The notes: generated by a model from the letters alone, not told the origin. A stretch of DNA of 64,000 bases from an uncultured Alphaproteobacteria bacterium (GCA_902541695.1 CACBRT010000002.1:81594-145593), one strand, 5' to 3'. Counted from the first letter of the stretch, positions 10,287 through 19,695 are shown. Numbers and translations: made by a program.

Positions 10287-10438
10287 TTTAATTTATTTTT
10301 CTTTTGAGTATGTTCTATTTTAACTTCATTAGAAAAATATATAAATTATTTATTTGAATTTTAAATTAAAATTTACATAATTATTTTCTTTTCTTTACAT
10401 CCTTATAATTAATATTTATTTAGATAATTTAATAACAA

Positions 10439-10515
10439 GGGCGAGTAGCTCAGTTGGTTAGAGCAGAGCGCTCATAACGCTTTGGTCGCAGGTTCGAGTC
10501 CTGCCTCGCCTACCA
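10439..10515 (+). tRNA. tRNA with CAT anticodon (probably elongator Met; Ile2 not excluded)
   Basis: Complete cloverleaf. Acceptor stem GGGCGAG pairs with CTCGCCT (first pair G-U), D arm GCTC/GAGC, anticodon stem GAGCG/CGCTT around the loop CTCATAA, T arm GCAGG/CCTGC with loop TTCGAGT, and an encoded CCA at 10513-10515. It is not an initiator, because position 1 pairs with 72. The anticodon CAT alone cannot separate Met from lysidine-modified Ile2. Its 3' half is duplicated at 13377-13414. Confidence 0.95.
10478..10515 (+). repeat. Direct repeat copy 1 (3' half of the CAT tRNA)
   Basis: These 38 bases run from the anticodon stem to the CCA end of the tRNA and recur without a mismatch at 13377-13414, 2899 bp downstream and in the same orientation. 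Bases on either side differ. This is the layout expected for the attachment-site copy inside an intact tRNA. Confidence 0.93.
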
Positions 10516-10782
10516 TACCCTTATTTTATTGACTTTTATTACCTAAAATCTTTGGAAAAGTTGATTTTTGGAAAATGTTATGTTCCAATTCTTTTCCACA
10601 CATTAGTTGTAACATTAGTTAGTGTGATTATGATTATATCAATTTATTCCGCCTATTTTTTAGTTTTTATTATTAATTCAACTTTATAATAAATATAGAT
10701 TTCTATAATTGTAGTAATAATTTAATCTTTATATAAATTTAATTTTTTTTTGGTAACTATAAATAAAAATAGGAGTACTTAA

Positions 10783-13311
10783 ATGAAAAGTGATTTTTTA
10801 TCAAAAATTTTTTCCCTAATTTTTATTTCCATGATTATTTTCCATGTAGATTTTGTTCTTGCAGAAAAGCCTGAACCAAAAGATTTGAATAATGATGAAT
10901 TATGTAAAATTGCAACTTTTCCATCAGGCTCTACAAAGAATTGGAAGGTGGGTAATTATAAGAAATACGTTGTAGAAGCCAAAGACCGAGGATTAAAATG
11001 TGATGTTAAATCATTAATAGCTGGAGAAATTATAGATATAACAGTATCTAAAGTGAAATTGATGCTAGCTCATTTTGAACTATATAATGAAATTTATAAT
11101 GATGAAATCAATGAAAATTTTTACAAGTCAATTAAATTACTTATGGATAGAAAGGGGTTTAATTATGAAGATCCTAGATCCAAGGAAGCCTTTACTTTTG
11201 TTTTCGAAACCTATCTGGACTTTTTTGATGAAAGTCAAAGAAAAAAATTTGAATGTGATAGTATAAAAAATAGGCTACTCCCTGTGAATAATTTTAAGGA
11301 ATCTATATATCTATGTGATCTTTCCACGACTTTAGCTGATATTAATGCTCTTCAAGAAGAACAGCTTTGTGATCTTGCAACTCATGCGTTTCTATCAAAG
11401 CGGAGATGGAATGTTGGATCAAAAAGTATTTATGCAAATGAAGCAAAAAGACGTGGGTATTCGTGTAAAGTTAATTCAGTAGAGGAAATAGAATTATCAA
11501 CAGCGCAGATACAGACTAGATTACATCACTTTGGATATGATCCTGGCGTTATTGATGGAGCCTGGGGGAAAAAAACTCAAAAATCCTTTAAAATATTTTT
11601 AAAAGATAATGTTCAAGAGCAGTTAGATCCAAAAAGTGATCAGGCTAATACATTTTTATATGATTTATACAATCAAAAGTTTGAACAAACTTTGGAGAGC
11701 TCTGTTCCATGTGATTACATTACAAATGAAATAGCTGGAAAAAAAACTCCTTGCATAGTAATTGGACAGTTTAATGAGACCCAAGAAATGTACCCTAAAT
11801 CAGGACTTTGGGATAAAAGGTGGGCATATCCAATGACAAGAATTAATAATCAAAAAAATCTAGAGGTAGTTATTTGGGCTTATGACATACCAGTAAAAGT
11901 TGGTGTAAAATATAATGGTCCAGGAAGAACAAGGATGATTAATTTTTCAGTCGATATGAATAAAATTTGGTTAAATATTGATAAAATTCATAATGTTAAT
12001 AATTCTCGTAAAATGCCCTTTCAAGTACGAAGACACGAATTAATTGATTTAGATAACGATGGGTTAAAAGAATTTTTTCTACTTGGAAGTAGAGAAGACG
12101 GAAGAGGACAAAGTAGGTCTGATGGGTCTACAATGTTTGATAAAAACTTTATTTATAATTTCGAAAAAGACGAAATAACAACTTTTGGAGTTCCAACTTT
12201 TTCACATGATTATGGGATTTATGATTTTAATAGTGATGGTTATAAAGATATTCTTGATTTAACACTTTCTTCTAAAGGCTTCTATTATTGTGATGGAAAT
12301 TCATTAAAATGTAATTGGCAACCTACAAATAAATTTGTTAATGGGAGCAGCTTTCTTGAGTATGATAGTAAATCAAACCTTCCTATTCTTGCAGCATGGT
12401 GTGGTGGGAGCGTTCAAGATAGGTGGTTATGTTGGTTCAAGGCCTCACTGAAAGGAAATAAAATTAATTTTAGTTTAATTGATAAGGCCCAAATTGAAAA
12501 AAAGTATGATGCAAAAGTAAAATGGGAGTCTTTTTTTGGTTCTGTTGCTGGAAAACGTTACCAAGGATGGAAAATTGATGGAATTTCATTAAAAAAACAA
12601 TTCAAGAAAGGTGGTATGGGTTATTACTTAAAATTAATTGATCTTGATGGAGATAATGATTTAGACACAATCGTTTATGAAACAAATCACATTTGTATTA
12701 AAAAGGATGAGTCTAGAGATTACTTTAAAGGAAGCGATTGTTGGGAAAATACTGAGTATATTGATATTGTTTTTTTACAAGAAAATGGTGAATTTAAAAA
12801 AGTTGATTCACATAAATATACTCAAGAAAGAGGAGGTACAGTAAAGTTTGATTATGTAGATCTAAATTCTGATAAAATTAAAGATATACATGTAATCGGT
12901 CATCATGAGGGAAAGTGTATTAACGATCTTTCAACTAGCTATATAAATGATGGCAAAGGAAATTTGTCATATTTTAAAAACAAGGATAATTTTATGGGAA
13001 GCTATGGTTGTGAATTATCTAGTCACTTTTTTGATTTTGAAAATGAACCTTACCGTCTTTTTACGTTTAAACCAAAAATTAAAAACACTATGTGGGAAGA
13101 TCCTGAAGTTTACTTAGGATTAGAATATCTAGGAGATGTTAAAGAAACTGTAAAATTTATGCCTAATAGCAACATTTGTAGTGAAGCAGTATCCTATAAA
13201 AACTGTGCTACTACAGGATGTGAAGCAATTTGGTCTAATGAAGATGAAAGAAAAAAGTATGTTACTGAAGCTAAGAGTAGAAATTTATTGTGTGAAGTAA
13301 AAAGTGATTGA
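10783..13311 (+). CDS. Large secreted protein with Cys repeats, peptidoglycan-binding-like domains and Ca-loop repeats
   Basis: 842 aa; not a family I can name. Signal peptide at residues 1-27. The N-terminal third looks like two copies of one unit. Each has a roughly 42-residue Cys motif (LCxxA...W.VG...Y..EAK.RG..C.V at about 40-76 and 196-232), then a helical block. The second block (IQTRLHHFGYDPGVIDGAWG) is a clear PG_binding_1-type domain and the first is a diverged copy. A third Cys motif (YVTEAKSRNLLCEVKSD) ends the protein. The middle has four acidic loops of the FG-GAP/EF-hand-like DxDxDG type: DLDNDGLKE (about 420), DFNSDGYKD (480), DLDGDNDLD (620), DLNSDKIKD (692). This suggests a calcium-stabilised beta-propeller in the periplasm or on the surface. 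It is the sole cargo of the tRNA-bounded island. A GGAG lies just before the ATG. Confidence 0.8.
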   Translation: MKSDFLSKIFSLIFISMIIFHVDFVLAEKPEPKDLNNDELCKIATFPSGSTKNWKVGNYKKYVVEAKDRGLKCDVKSLIAGEIIDITVSKVKLMLAHFELYNEIYNDEINENFYKSIKLLMDRKGFNYEDPRSKEAFTFVFETYLDFFDESQRKKFECDSIKNRLLPVNNFKESIYLCDLSTTLADINALQEEQLCDLATHAFLSKRRWNVGSKSIYANEAKRRGYSCKVNSVEEIELSTAQIQTRLHHFGYDPGVIDGAWGKKTQKSFKIFLKDNVQEQLDPKSDQANTFLYDLYNQKFEQTLESSVPCDYITNEIAGKKTPCIVIGQFNETQEMYPKSGLWDKRWAYPMTRINNQKNLEVVIWAYDIPVKVGVKYNGPGRTRMINFSVDMNKIWLNIDKIHNVNNSRKMPFQVRRHELIDLDNDGLKEFFLLGSREDGRGQSRSDGSTMFDKNFIYNFEKDEITTFGVPTFSHDYGIYDFNSDGYKDILDLTLSSKGFYYCDGNSLKCNWQPTNKFVNGSSFLEYDSKSNLPILAAWCGGSVQDRWLCWFKASLKGNKINFSLIDKAQIEKKYDAKVKWESFFGSVAGKRYQGWKIDGISLKKQFKKGGMGYYLKLIDLDGDNDLDTIVYETNHICIKKDESRDYFKGSDCWENTEYIDIVFLQENGEFKKVDSHKYTQERGGTVKFDYVDLNSDKIKDIHVIGHHEGKCINDLSTSYINDGKGNLSYFKNKDNFMGSYGCELSSHFFDFENEPYRLFTFKPKIKNTMWEDPEVYLGLEYLGDVKETVKFMPNSNICSEAVSYKNCATTGCEAIWSNEDERKKYVTEAKSRNLLCEVKSD

Positions 13312-13376
13312 ATAATTTGCCTTTTACAAATTAAATAATTACTATAAGTTGTTGAAAAAATTGAATAGTTTTACAT

Positions 13377-13414
13377 CGCTTTGGTCGCAGGTTCGAGTCC
13401 TGCCTCGCCTACCA
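13377..13414 (+). repeat. Direct repeat copy 2 (orphan tRNA 3' fragment)
   Basis: Perfect 38-base copy of 10478-10515, from the anticodon stem to CCA. No acceptor 5' strand, D arm or anticodon lies upstream, so it cannot be a working tRNA. It marks the right boundary of the putative island. Confidence 0.93.
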
Positions 13415-13570
13415 ACTTTAAAAACCATTTAATTAACTTTTATAGAGGTTTATAAAATTTAAGATTTTGTGGGAACAAATAAATCAAATTTTTTAAAGAT
13501 TAGTAAAAACCACAATTTAAATTTAATTTTCTGTTAATTATTCATTTTTTTCTGCTTTAAGGGAAATATA

Positions 13571-14362
13571 ATGGCTATTATGGGGATGGATAAAAAAAAT
13601 TTCTTTCTAGATGGGCAAACAGCAATTGTTACTGGAGGAGCAAGTGGTATTGGTCTTTCAACTGTTAGACTGCTTAGTAGTGTTGGTGCTCATGTAATAA
13701 TGGTAGATATCAATAAAGAATTAGGAAATGAATTATCTGAAAAATTTAAATCAGAAGATAAGAAAATTGAATACATATATTGTGATGTTAGTTCAGAAGC
13801 ATCAATATTAGAATTAAGTGAAAAAATAATAAGCAAAAAAGTCTCAATTGAAATTTTAATGCATTTTGCTGGTATTGGTTTAGAAAAAAAATTTATCAAT
13901 ACTTCACTTGACGATTGGAATAAAATTATTTCGGTTAATCTAACTGGATCTTTTTTAGTGACTAAAGAAATTGCAAAATTAATGATACCCCATAATTATG
14001 GTAGAATAATTACAATGTCTTCAGTTGCTGGTTTAAGAGGTGGGACAGGAAGGGCAGCTTATGGTGCTTCAAAAGGTGGAGTTATTGCATTGAGTAAGGT
14101 TCTATCAATTGAATTGTCACCATATAATATAACAGTTAACACATTATGTCCGGGAGCAATCGAAACAGAATTGGTAAAAAACATGCACGATAAAGAAACT
14201 AGAAGAGTTTTTTTACAGAATATTCCTCAAAAAAGGTATGGTTTTCCGGAAGAAGTAGCTTCATCAGCATTATTTTTTACGTTGCCTGGGTCTTCATATA
14301 TAAACGGAACAGTTTTTCCCATAGATGGGGGATTTAATTCCAGTGGCATAATCAAAAAATAA
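13571..14362 (+). CDS. SDR-family NAD(P)-dependent oxidoreductase
   Basis: 263 aa classical short-chain dehydrogenase/reductase. The Rossmann motif is TGGASGIG (about residues 17-24), a VDI acidic patch after beta-2 hints at NAD preference, then the active-site Ser in TMSSVAG and the YGASKGG Tyr/Lys pair. It ends with a typical PIDGGF loop. FabG-like overall, but no fatty-acid genes are nearby, so the substrate is unknown. The start could be the ATG at 13571 or in-frame ATGs at 13580 and 13586. AAGGGA precedes the first. Confidence 0.9.
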   Translation: MAIMGMDKKNFFLDGQTAIVTGGASGIGLSTVRLLSSVGAHVIMVDINKELGNELSEKFKSEDKKIEYIYCDVSSEASILELSEKIISKKVSIEILMHFAGIGLEKKFINTSLDDWNKIISVNLTGSFLVTKEIAKLMIPHNYGRIITMSSVAGLRGGTGRAAYGASKGGVIALSKVLSIELSPYNITVNTLCPGAIETELVKNMHDKETRRVFLQNIPQKRYGFPEEVASSALFFTLPGSSYINGTVFPIDGGFNSSGIIKK

Positions 14363-14442
14363 ATTCTTTAATTAAGTCATTCTGATCAAAGTTATAAATT
14401 TGAGGTTATAATAATTTTGTTATTTTAATGTAGAGATTTAGT

Positions 14443-15591
14443 ATGAATAAAATATATTCTAGTCGATTTGTTTATCTTTTCTTTTTTCTATACTCATTTA
14501 CTTTTGGGATGATTTTTCCTCGTATTGGAGATTTGCAAATTCAAATGGGAATAGGTGAGAGTTATTTAGGACTAGCACTTTCTGGCTTGCCCATCGGTGT
14601 ACAAATAGCCCTTTTATTTGCTGATAAAATTTTATCTCTATTTAATTTTAATGTTGCAGTCTCTATGAGCATTACACTACTGGGCTTTTTTTTATTTTTA
14701 GCCTCATTTAGTTATGACCCTTGGATTTTTTTTGTATTTCTTTTATTGGCAGGCGTTGCTGTTGGAATAGTTGAGGTTGCCGTAAATATTGAAGCTGACA
14801 GAGTAGAATATAAAATAAAAAAGAAAATAATGAACAGAAGCCACTCATTTTGGAGTTTAGGTTTTTTTTCAGCTGGATTGTTAGGTGCAGTTTTTTCCCA
14901 ACTTAGCATCAGTCCAACATTCCATTTTTTATTTTGTTTTGTTTTAGGGGTATTATTAGTTTTTTATTTTAGCAAAAAATATGTAGTTGCTCCTATTCGT
15001 CCTACATTAAATGAAAAACCTTCTTTATTTGTAATACCTACAAAGAAGATTATGGCTTTGGTTTTTTTTACTTTATCGGCAATGTTAATTGAGGGTGCTG
15101 GAATAGACTGGTCAGTAATTTTTATGAGGGATATATTTAGTACTCCTCCTTTTATAAACGGGATGGCTCTTTTTTTAGGTGCGGCTGCACAATTTATAGT
15201 GAGATTTAATGCTGATAAAGTAGTTGAAAGATTTGGAAGTGAAAATATAGCAAAATGGTCAATAATTATAATGTTTATAGGGTTAATTTTTGTCTCTTTT
15301 TCAAATAGTCCTTATTTAGTTTTATTTGGATTTTTTTTAATGGGTGGAGGCACAGCAGTTTTGTTTCCTCTTGCCGTTTCAACTGCTGCACAACTTTCTG
15401 ATAAAACAGCTGCTGCAAATGTTGCTTCACTTGCTCAGATTTCCTTTATAGTTTTTTTAATAGGACCCCCTTTTTTAGGATTTATAGCTGAAACCTATGG
15501 AATTAGAATTTCTTTCATGATTTGCTTCCCGCTTCTTTTTTTAAGCTGGGGTTTTATATCTTCTATTGATAAAAAAAAAGATTATGGATAA
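14443..15591 (+). CDS. Major facilitator superfamily transporter
   Basis: 382 aa with about 12 hydrophobic helices and the MFS fold: an N-terminal half with two short helices, then a basic loop (EYKIKKKIMNRSHSFWSLG), then six more helices. The segment with a Ser-His-Phe-Trp-Ser core is seen in YbjJ/FucP-like MFS proteins. The substrate cannot be told. It is codirectional with the SDR gene upstream and nth downstream with gaps of 80 and 33 nt, possibly one transcript. Confidence 0.85.
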   Translation: MNKIYSSRFVYLFFFLYSFTFGMIFPRIGDLQIQMGIGESYLGLALSGLPIGVQIALLFADKILSLFNFNVAVSMSITLLGFFLFLASFSYDPWIFFVFLLLAGVAVGIVEVAVNIEADRVEYKIKKKIMNRSHSFWSLGFFSAGLLGAVFSQLSISPTFHFLFCFVLGVLLVFYFSKKYVVAPIRPTLNEKPSLFVIPTKKIMALVFFTLSAMLIEGAGIDWSVIFMRDIFSTPPFINGMALFLGAAAQFIVRFNADKVVERFGSENIAKWSIIIMFIGLIFVSFSNSPYLVLFGFFLMGGGTAVLFPLAVSTAAQLSDKTAAANVASLAQISFIVFLIGPPFLGFIAETYGIRISFMICFPLLFLSWGFISSIDKKKDYG

Positions 15592-15624
15592 AAAACTAAG
15601 TTAAATTAAATATTTAGTTTAAAC

Positions 15625-16275
15625 ATGCTAAAATCTGAACGTGCGCATTATATTCTTTGTAAGTTGGATGAGTTATATCCTAAACCTCCGATCCCATTAA
15701 GTAGTAAAAACAATTTCCAATTATTAGTTGCAGTTTTATTAAGTGCGCAATGTACTGATGAAAGAGTGAATAAAGTAACTCCAGAATTATTCAAATTAGC
15801 TGGAGACCCTTTCAAGATGCAAAATGTTCCTGTAGAAGAAATTTATGAAATAATACGACCATGTGGTTTAGCTCCAAAAAAATCAAAAGCAATTTCTGAA
15901 TTATCCGCTATTTTAGTTGAAAAATATAATGGTGAGATCCCAAAAGAAATTGATTTACTCGAAGAACTCCCAGGTGTTGGTCATAAAACAGCAAGTGTTC
16001 TTTTATCTCAGGGTTTTGGAATACCAGCTTTTCCAGTTGACACTCATATTCATCGACTAGCCCAACGATGGGGTTTAACAAGTGGAAAAAGTGTGGTTAA
16101 AACTGAGGAAGACCTAAAGAAAATTTTTCCAAAAGATTCTTGGAATAAGTTACATTTACAAATAATTTTCTATGGTAGAGAATTTTGCACTGCTAGAGGT
16201 TGTAAAGGGACTAAGTGTGAAATTTGTAGAACTTGTTTTCCTAAAAGAAAAGAGCCTGTGGTTACCAAAAAATAA
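15625..16275 (+). CDS. nth: Endonuclease III, DNA glycosylase/AP lyase
   Basis: 216 aa. It removes oxidised pyrimidines and cleaves AP sites. Helix-hairpin-helix ELPGVGHKTASV with the catalytic Lys, then the catalytic Asp in VDTHIHRLAQRWG. The C-terminal cluster loop is atypical. Instead of the usual C-x6-C-x2-C-x5-C it reads CTARGCKGTKCEICRTC, with five cysteines and no Cys at the second standard position. Together with HLQIIFYGREFC and the SAQCTDERVNKVTP block, this resembles a variant Nth group that I associate with non-alphaproteobacterial phyla. That association is from memory. Confidence 0.93.
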   Translation: MLKSERAHYILCKLDELYPKPPIPLSSKNNFQLLVAVLLSAQCTDERVNKVTPELFKLAGDPFKMQNVPVEEIYEIIRPCGLAPKKSKAISELSAILVEKYNGEIPKEIDLLEELPGVGHKTASVLLSQGFGIPAFPVDTHIHRLAQRWGLTSGKSVVKTEEDLKKIFPKDSWNKLHLQIIFYGREFCTARGCKGTKCEICRTCFPKRKEPVVTKK

Positions 16276-16287
16276 AAATAAATTCTA

Positions 16288-17736
16288 TTACTCCAAATTT
16301 GATAAGAGTGAGAGCTGAGAAAATTCTTCATTACTTTCATTGTCACTTAATTTAGTTGGATAATCACCAGTAAAACAGTGGTCTGTAAATAAAGGATTTT
16401 CTGGATCTCTTCCTTTAGAGTGTCCCATAGCTTTATATAAACCATTAATGCTTAAAAAAGATATGCTATCTGCTTTAAGAAAGTCACATATTTCGTCAGG
16501 TGTATTATTAGCAGAAAGTAATTGTTCCTGAATCGGGGTATCAATTCCATAAAAATCTGGAAATTTTATAGGAGGTGAGGTTATTCTCATATGAACTTCT
16601 TTTGCTCCTGCGTCTCTGAGCATTTCAATTATTTTTGTGGAGGTAGTACCTCTTACGATTGAATCATCTATTAAAATAATTTTTTTTCCATCTATTAAAG
16701 CTCTATTTACATTATGTTTCAGTTTTACCGATAAAGCTCTAATAGATTGTTGTGGTTCAATAAAGGTCCTACCAACATAATGATTTCTTATAATACCTAA
16801 CTCAAAAGGTATTTTGGCGTGTTCAGCATAACCAATAGCCGAAGGAACACCACTATCTGGTACTGGTATTACATAATCAGCATCTGTTGGGGATTCCATA
16901 GCCAATTGTTTTCCAAATGCCTTCCTACATTCATAGATACTTAATCCACCAAGATAACTGTCTGGTCTAGAAAAATATATATATTCAAAAATACAAGGTC
17001 TTGGATTTATCTTTTGAAATGGTTTAATACTATTAATACCGGTTTCATTGATAATAACTATTTCGCCATTTTCTATTTCTCTTATAAACTTTGCTCCGAT
17101 GATATCTAAAGCACAGGTCTCTGAACACAAAATATACTTACCATCCAATTCTCCAAGTACCAATGGACGAATTCCAAATGGATCCCTTACGCCAATTAAC
17201 TCTTTGTTAGTAAGAGCAACTAATGCAAATGCCCCTTCAATTTGAGAAAGAGCATCAATCATCCTATCAATTGTAAAACTTTTTTTTGATTTTGCTACTA
17301 ATTGTAAAATAGTTTCAGTATCAGACGTTGATTGAAAAATAGCTCCCTCCCTCACTAATTCTAAACGTACAGATAGGGCATTTGTTAAATTACCATTATG
17401 AGCAATCGCAAATCCTCCCAATGCTAAATCAGCAAATAATGGTTGTACGTTTCTTAGAAGTGTTCCTCCTGTAGTAGAATATCTTACATGGCCAATAGCA
17501 GAATATCCTTTGAGTCTTCCTAAAACACTTGTTTTAGTAAAAGTATCACTAACAAGCCCCATTCTTCGTTCTGCATGAAAATGTTTATTATCAAAAGTAA
17601 CAATACCAGCTGCTTCTTGGCCTCTATGTTGCAAAGCATGGAGCCCTAATGCTGTCAATGCTGCTGCATCAGGATGCCCATAAATTCCAAAAACACCACA
17701 CTCATGATGAGGTCTATCATTTAATAAATTTGGCAA
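16288..17736 (-). CDS. purF: Amidophosphoribosyltransferase
   Basis: 482 aa; first committed step of purine synthesis (PRPP + Gln to phosphoribosylamine). Class II glutaminase domain with catalytic Cys13 (HHECGVFGIYG) after a 12-residue propeptide that must be removed. The GHVRYSTTG block and PRTase motif ILIDDSIVRGTTS (about residues 355-367) follow. It converges on nth with 12 nt between the stops. It is unlinked to purMN here, so probably separately transcribed. Confidence 0.97.
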   Translation of the reverse strand: MPNLLNDRPHHECGVFGIYGHPDAAALTALGLHALQHRGQEAAGIVTFDNKHFHAERRMGLVSDTFTKTSVLGRLKGYSAIGHVRYSTTGGTLLRNVQPLFADLALGGFAIAHNGNLTNALSVRLELVREGAIFQSTSDTETILQLVAKSKKSFTIDRMIDALSQIEGAFALVALTNKELIGVRDPFGIRPLVLGELDGKYILCSETCALDIIGAKFIREIENGEIVIINETGINSIKPFQKINPRPCIFEYIYFSRPDSYLGGLSIYECRKAFGKQLAMESPTDADYVIPVPDSGVPSAIGYAEHAKIPFELGIIRNHYVGRTFIEPQQSIRALSVKLKHNVNRALIDGKKIILIDDSIVRGTTSTKIIEMLRDAGAKEVHMRITSPPIKFPDFYGIDTPIQEQLLSANNTPDEICDFLKADSISFLSINGLYKAMGHSKGRDPENPLFTDHCFTGDYPTKLSDNESNEEFSQLSLLSNLE

Positions 17737-17926
17737 ATTAAGCTTCCAATTTTAAAATCTTATATCATTAAATTAGTTTATTTAGAATCTTCAACCATTA
17801 CAGATAATAGGCGCTTTTTTTGTATTTGGTAAATGTATTATTAATAAAATTTTTAAATTATTTAAATTCTATAATTTAACTGTTAATTAATAGTTAATAA
17901 ATATATGTCACAATAAAGCTGGTTAC

Positions 17927-18808
17927 ATGAAATCATATTCTAATAATATTTTAGGTGCCTTTTTTATGAGTGTTTCTATGGCAGGATTTGTAGCCAATGA
18001 TGCTATTATGAAAATTATTGCTTCAGAATTAAATTTAGAACAATCTATTTTTATAAGAGGTATTTTTTGTACCTTATTCATTCTTTTATTATTTTCTTTT
18101 TCAAAAAATAAAAACTTAAATGAATGTTTTAAAATTCTACCTTTAATTTTTATGAGATCATTTTTAGAATTATTCGCTACTATTTTTTTTCTTACAGCAT
18201 TAATTAATATGCCATTTGCTAATGTAAATGCCATTTTACAATCGTTACCCCTTACGATAACAATCGTTGCTAGTATCTTTTTCAAAGAAAGTTTTGGTCT
18301 TAAAAGAGGTATCGCTATTATTTTAGGGTTAGTTGGGGTTTTTTTTATTATTAAACCAGGATCTGATGGATTTAACTATTACTCAATTTTAGCAATTTTT
18401 GCTGTTTTATCAGTAACTTTTAGGGATATTCTTACTCGACAAGTATCTAAAATCATACCTGCTTTCTTCATTTCACTAGTTTCCTCAATGATAATTACAT
18501 CTTCAATGGGACTTTACATTGCCATATTTCAAATATGGGACCCTATAAATTTTTTCATTTTATTTAATCTTGGATTATCAGCCGTTTTTTTAATGATAGG
18601 TTATTTCTTTAGTATTGAAGCTATGAGATATGGCGATGTTTCTTTTGTTAGCCCATTTCGTTATACTTTAATAGTATGGGCTTTATTAATAGGAATATTT
18701 TTCTTTAATGAGACTTTAGATTCCCTAAGTTTTATAGGTATTTTACTAATAATGTTTTCTGGCATTTTCGTTTTATATAGAGAATCTAAAATTAAGAATT
18801 TTTCATGA
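17927..18808 (+). CDS. EamA/DMT-family membrane transporter
   Basis: 293 aa with ten predicted membrane helices arranged as two EamA repeats (about residues 8-140 and 150-285). The second repeat ends in a short basic tail. Drug/metabolite superfamily members export amino acids, metabolites or drugs; the substrate is not predictable here. Divergent from purF, with a 190-nt gap. Confidence 0.87.
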   Translation: MKSYSNNILGAFFMSVSMAGFVANDAIMKIIASELNLEQSIFIRGIFCTLFILLLFSFSKNKNLNECFKILPLIFMRSFLELFATIFFLTALINMPFANVNAILQSLPLTITIVASIFFKESFGLKRGIAIILGLVGVFFIIKPGSDGFNYYSILAIFAVLSVTFRDILTRQVSKIIPAFFISLVSSMIITSSMGLYIAIFQIWDPINFFILFNLGLSAVFLMIGYFFSIEAMRYGDVSFVSPFRYTLIVWALLIGIFFFNETLDSLSFIGILLIMFSGIFVLYRESKIKNFS

Positions 18809-18834
18809 GCTTATCATCATAATTTAACTAAATA

Positions 18835-19695
18835 CTAGGCCAAGCATATTACTTTACTAATGCTTTTATTTCTTCTTAATTCAGCCCCTTTTTTCTGATA
18901 GTTTTTTCTATTGATTTCTAAATTAATTAAATTAAATTTGGTATTTGGATTAATATTTAAAAAATCACTATGTTTTTTTGATGCAGATAGTAACCAATTA
19001 ATTTGATCAATACCTACTACACCTAAAAGACCTCTTCTTGTAAATTCGGCCACTACAACACCATTAATGTTCCCATTACTATCAAAAGCAGGACCTCCAC
19101 TTATACCCCCAAAAGATAATAAATTTCTAGGGTTTTTTTCTAAAACTGCATAGATAGAATGTTTTTCTAAGATATTGTATGATCGAGCCTCCATTGCCAT
19201 AAACCCTGCAAACTCAAGTGCAACATCACCAGGTTTTCCTGCTGGATAGCCTGAAGAAAATGCAATTTTGGAGATTTCTTTTCCGATTTCAAATTTTCCG
19301 GGAATCAAATTATTATTTGAAAATAGTGCTAGGTCAGAATTAGGATGAATCAAAATTTTTTCTATAAAAGAACTCTTATAATCATTTTTAAGATACACTT
19401 CTTTACATTCATTAATTACATGTCGAGCTGTCATCCATAAATTATTGCCAAGATAAAAAGCAGTTCCTGAACTCGATTGATTTCTACTTGATTTTGTATT
19501 TAAGCGATATCTATTGAGGTTTCTTAAATTTATTTCATTTTTTTGTTTTGTTATTAAGTTTTTGTCTTCTTTTGCAAATAAATATTCGGTTTTAGTCGTA
19601 GCTCCTTCATTAGAAGGAACATTGTTTATAATAGCCCAAGAAACAGTGAAAAAAGCAATAAACAGGTAAAGATTATTTTTTATAAAAGAATACAT
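18835..19695 (-). CDS. Exported trypsin-like serine protease
   Basis: 286 aa. N-terminal membrane segment (about residues 8-25), then a chymotrypsin-fold peptidase with an intact triad: His92 in WMTARHVINEC, Asp121 in HPNSDLALF, Ser199 in GGISGGPAF. No PDZ domain follows, so it is not a full-length DegP. A C-terminal basic tail contains a Cys near the end. Its start directly abuts the stop of the DUF350 gene upstream, implying co-translation. Confidence 0.82.
   Translation of the reverse strand: MYSFIKNNLYLFIAFFTVSWAIINNVPSNEGATTKTEYLFAKEDKNLITKQKNEINLRNLNRYRLNTKSSRNQSSSGTAFYLGNNLWMTARHVINECKEVYLKNDYKSSFIEKILIHPNSDLALFSNNNLIPGKFEIGKEISKIAFSSGYPAGKPGDVALEFAGFMAMEARSYNILEKHSIYAVLEKNPRNLLSFGGISGGPAFDSNGNINGVVVAEFTRRGLLGVVGIDQINWLLSASKKHSDFLNINPNTKFNLINLEINRKNYQKKGAELRRNKSISKVICLA

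Larger units (their letters stand above)
10516..13414. mobile_element. Putative tRNA-targeted mini-island
   Basis: Segment between the intact tRNA(CAT) and a perfect 38-bp copy of its 3' end. Site-specific integration into tRNA 3' ends leaves exactly this layout: a rebuilt tRNA at one side and a 3' fragment at the other. The only gene inside is the 842-aa secreted protein at 10783-13311. No integrase, excisionase or phage gene is visible, so it would be a non-autonomous or decayed element. Alternative: a degenerate second tRNA copy left by a tandem duplication, but the absence of any 5' tRNA half near 13300-13376 argues against it. Confidence 0.65.

Noticed and set aside
10597..10626. CACAC...GTGTG inverted repeat with an internal ACATTAGTT duplication as an att core or dif-like site
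   Set aside because: The arms are only 5 bp and it lies inside the island away from both boundaries.
17737..17926. Purine riboswitch in the purF leader
   Set aside because: No conserved three-way-junction core or loop motifs are recognisable in the gap.
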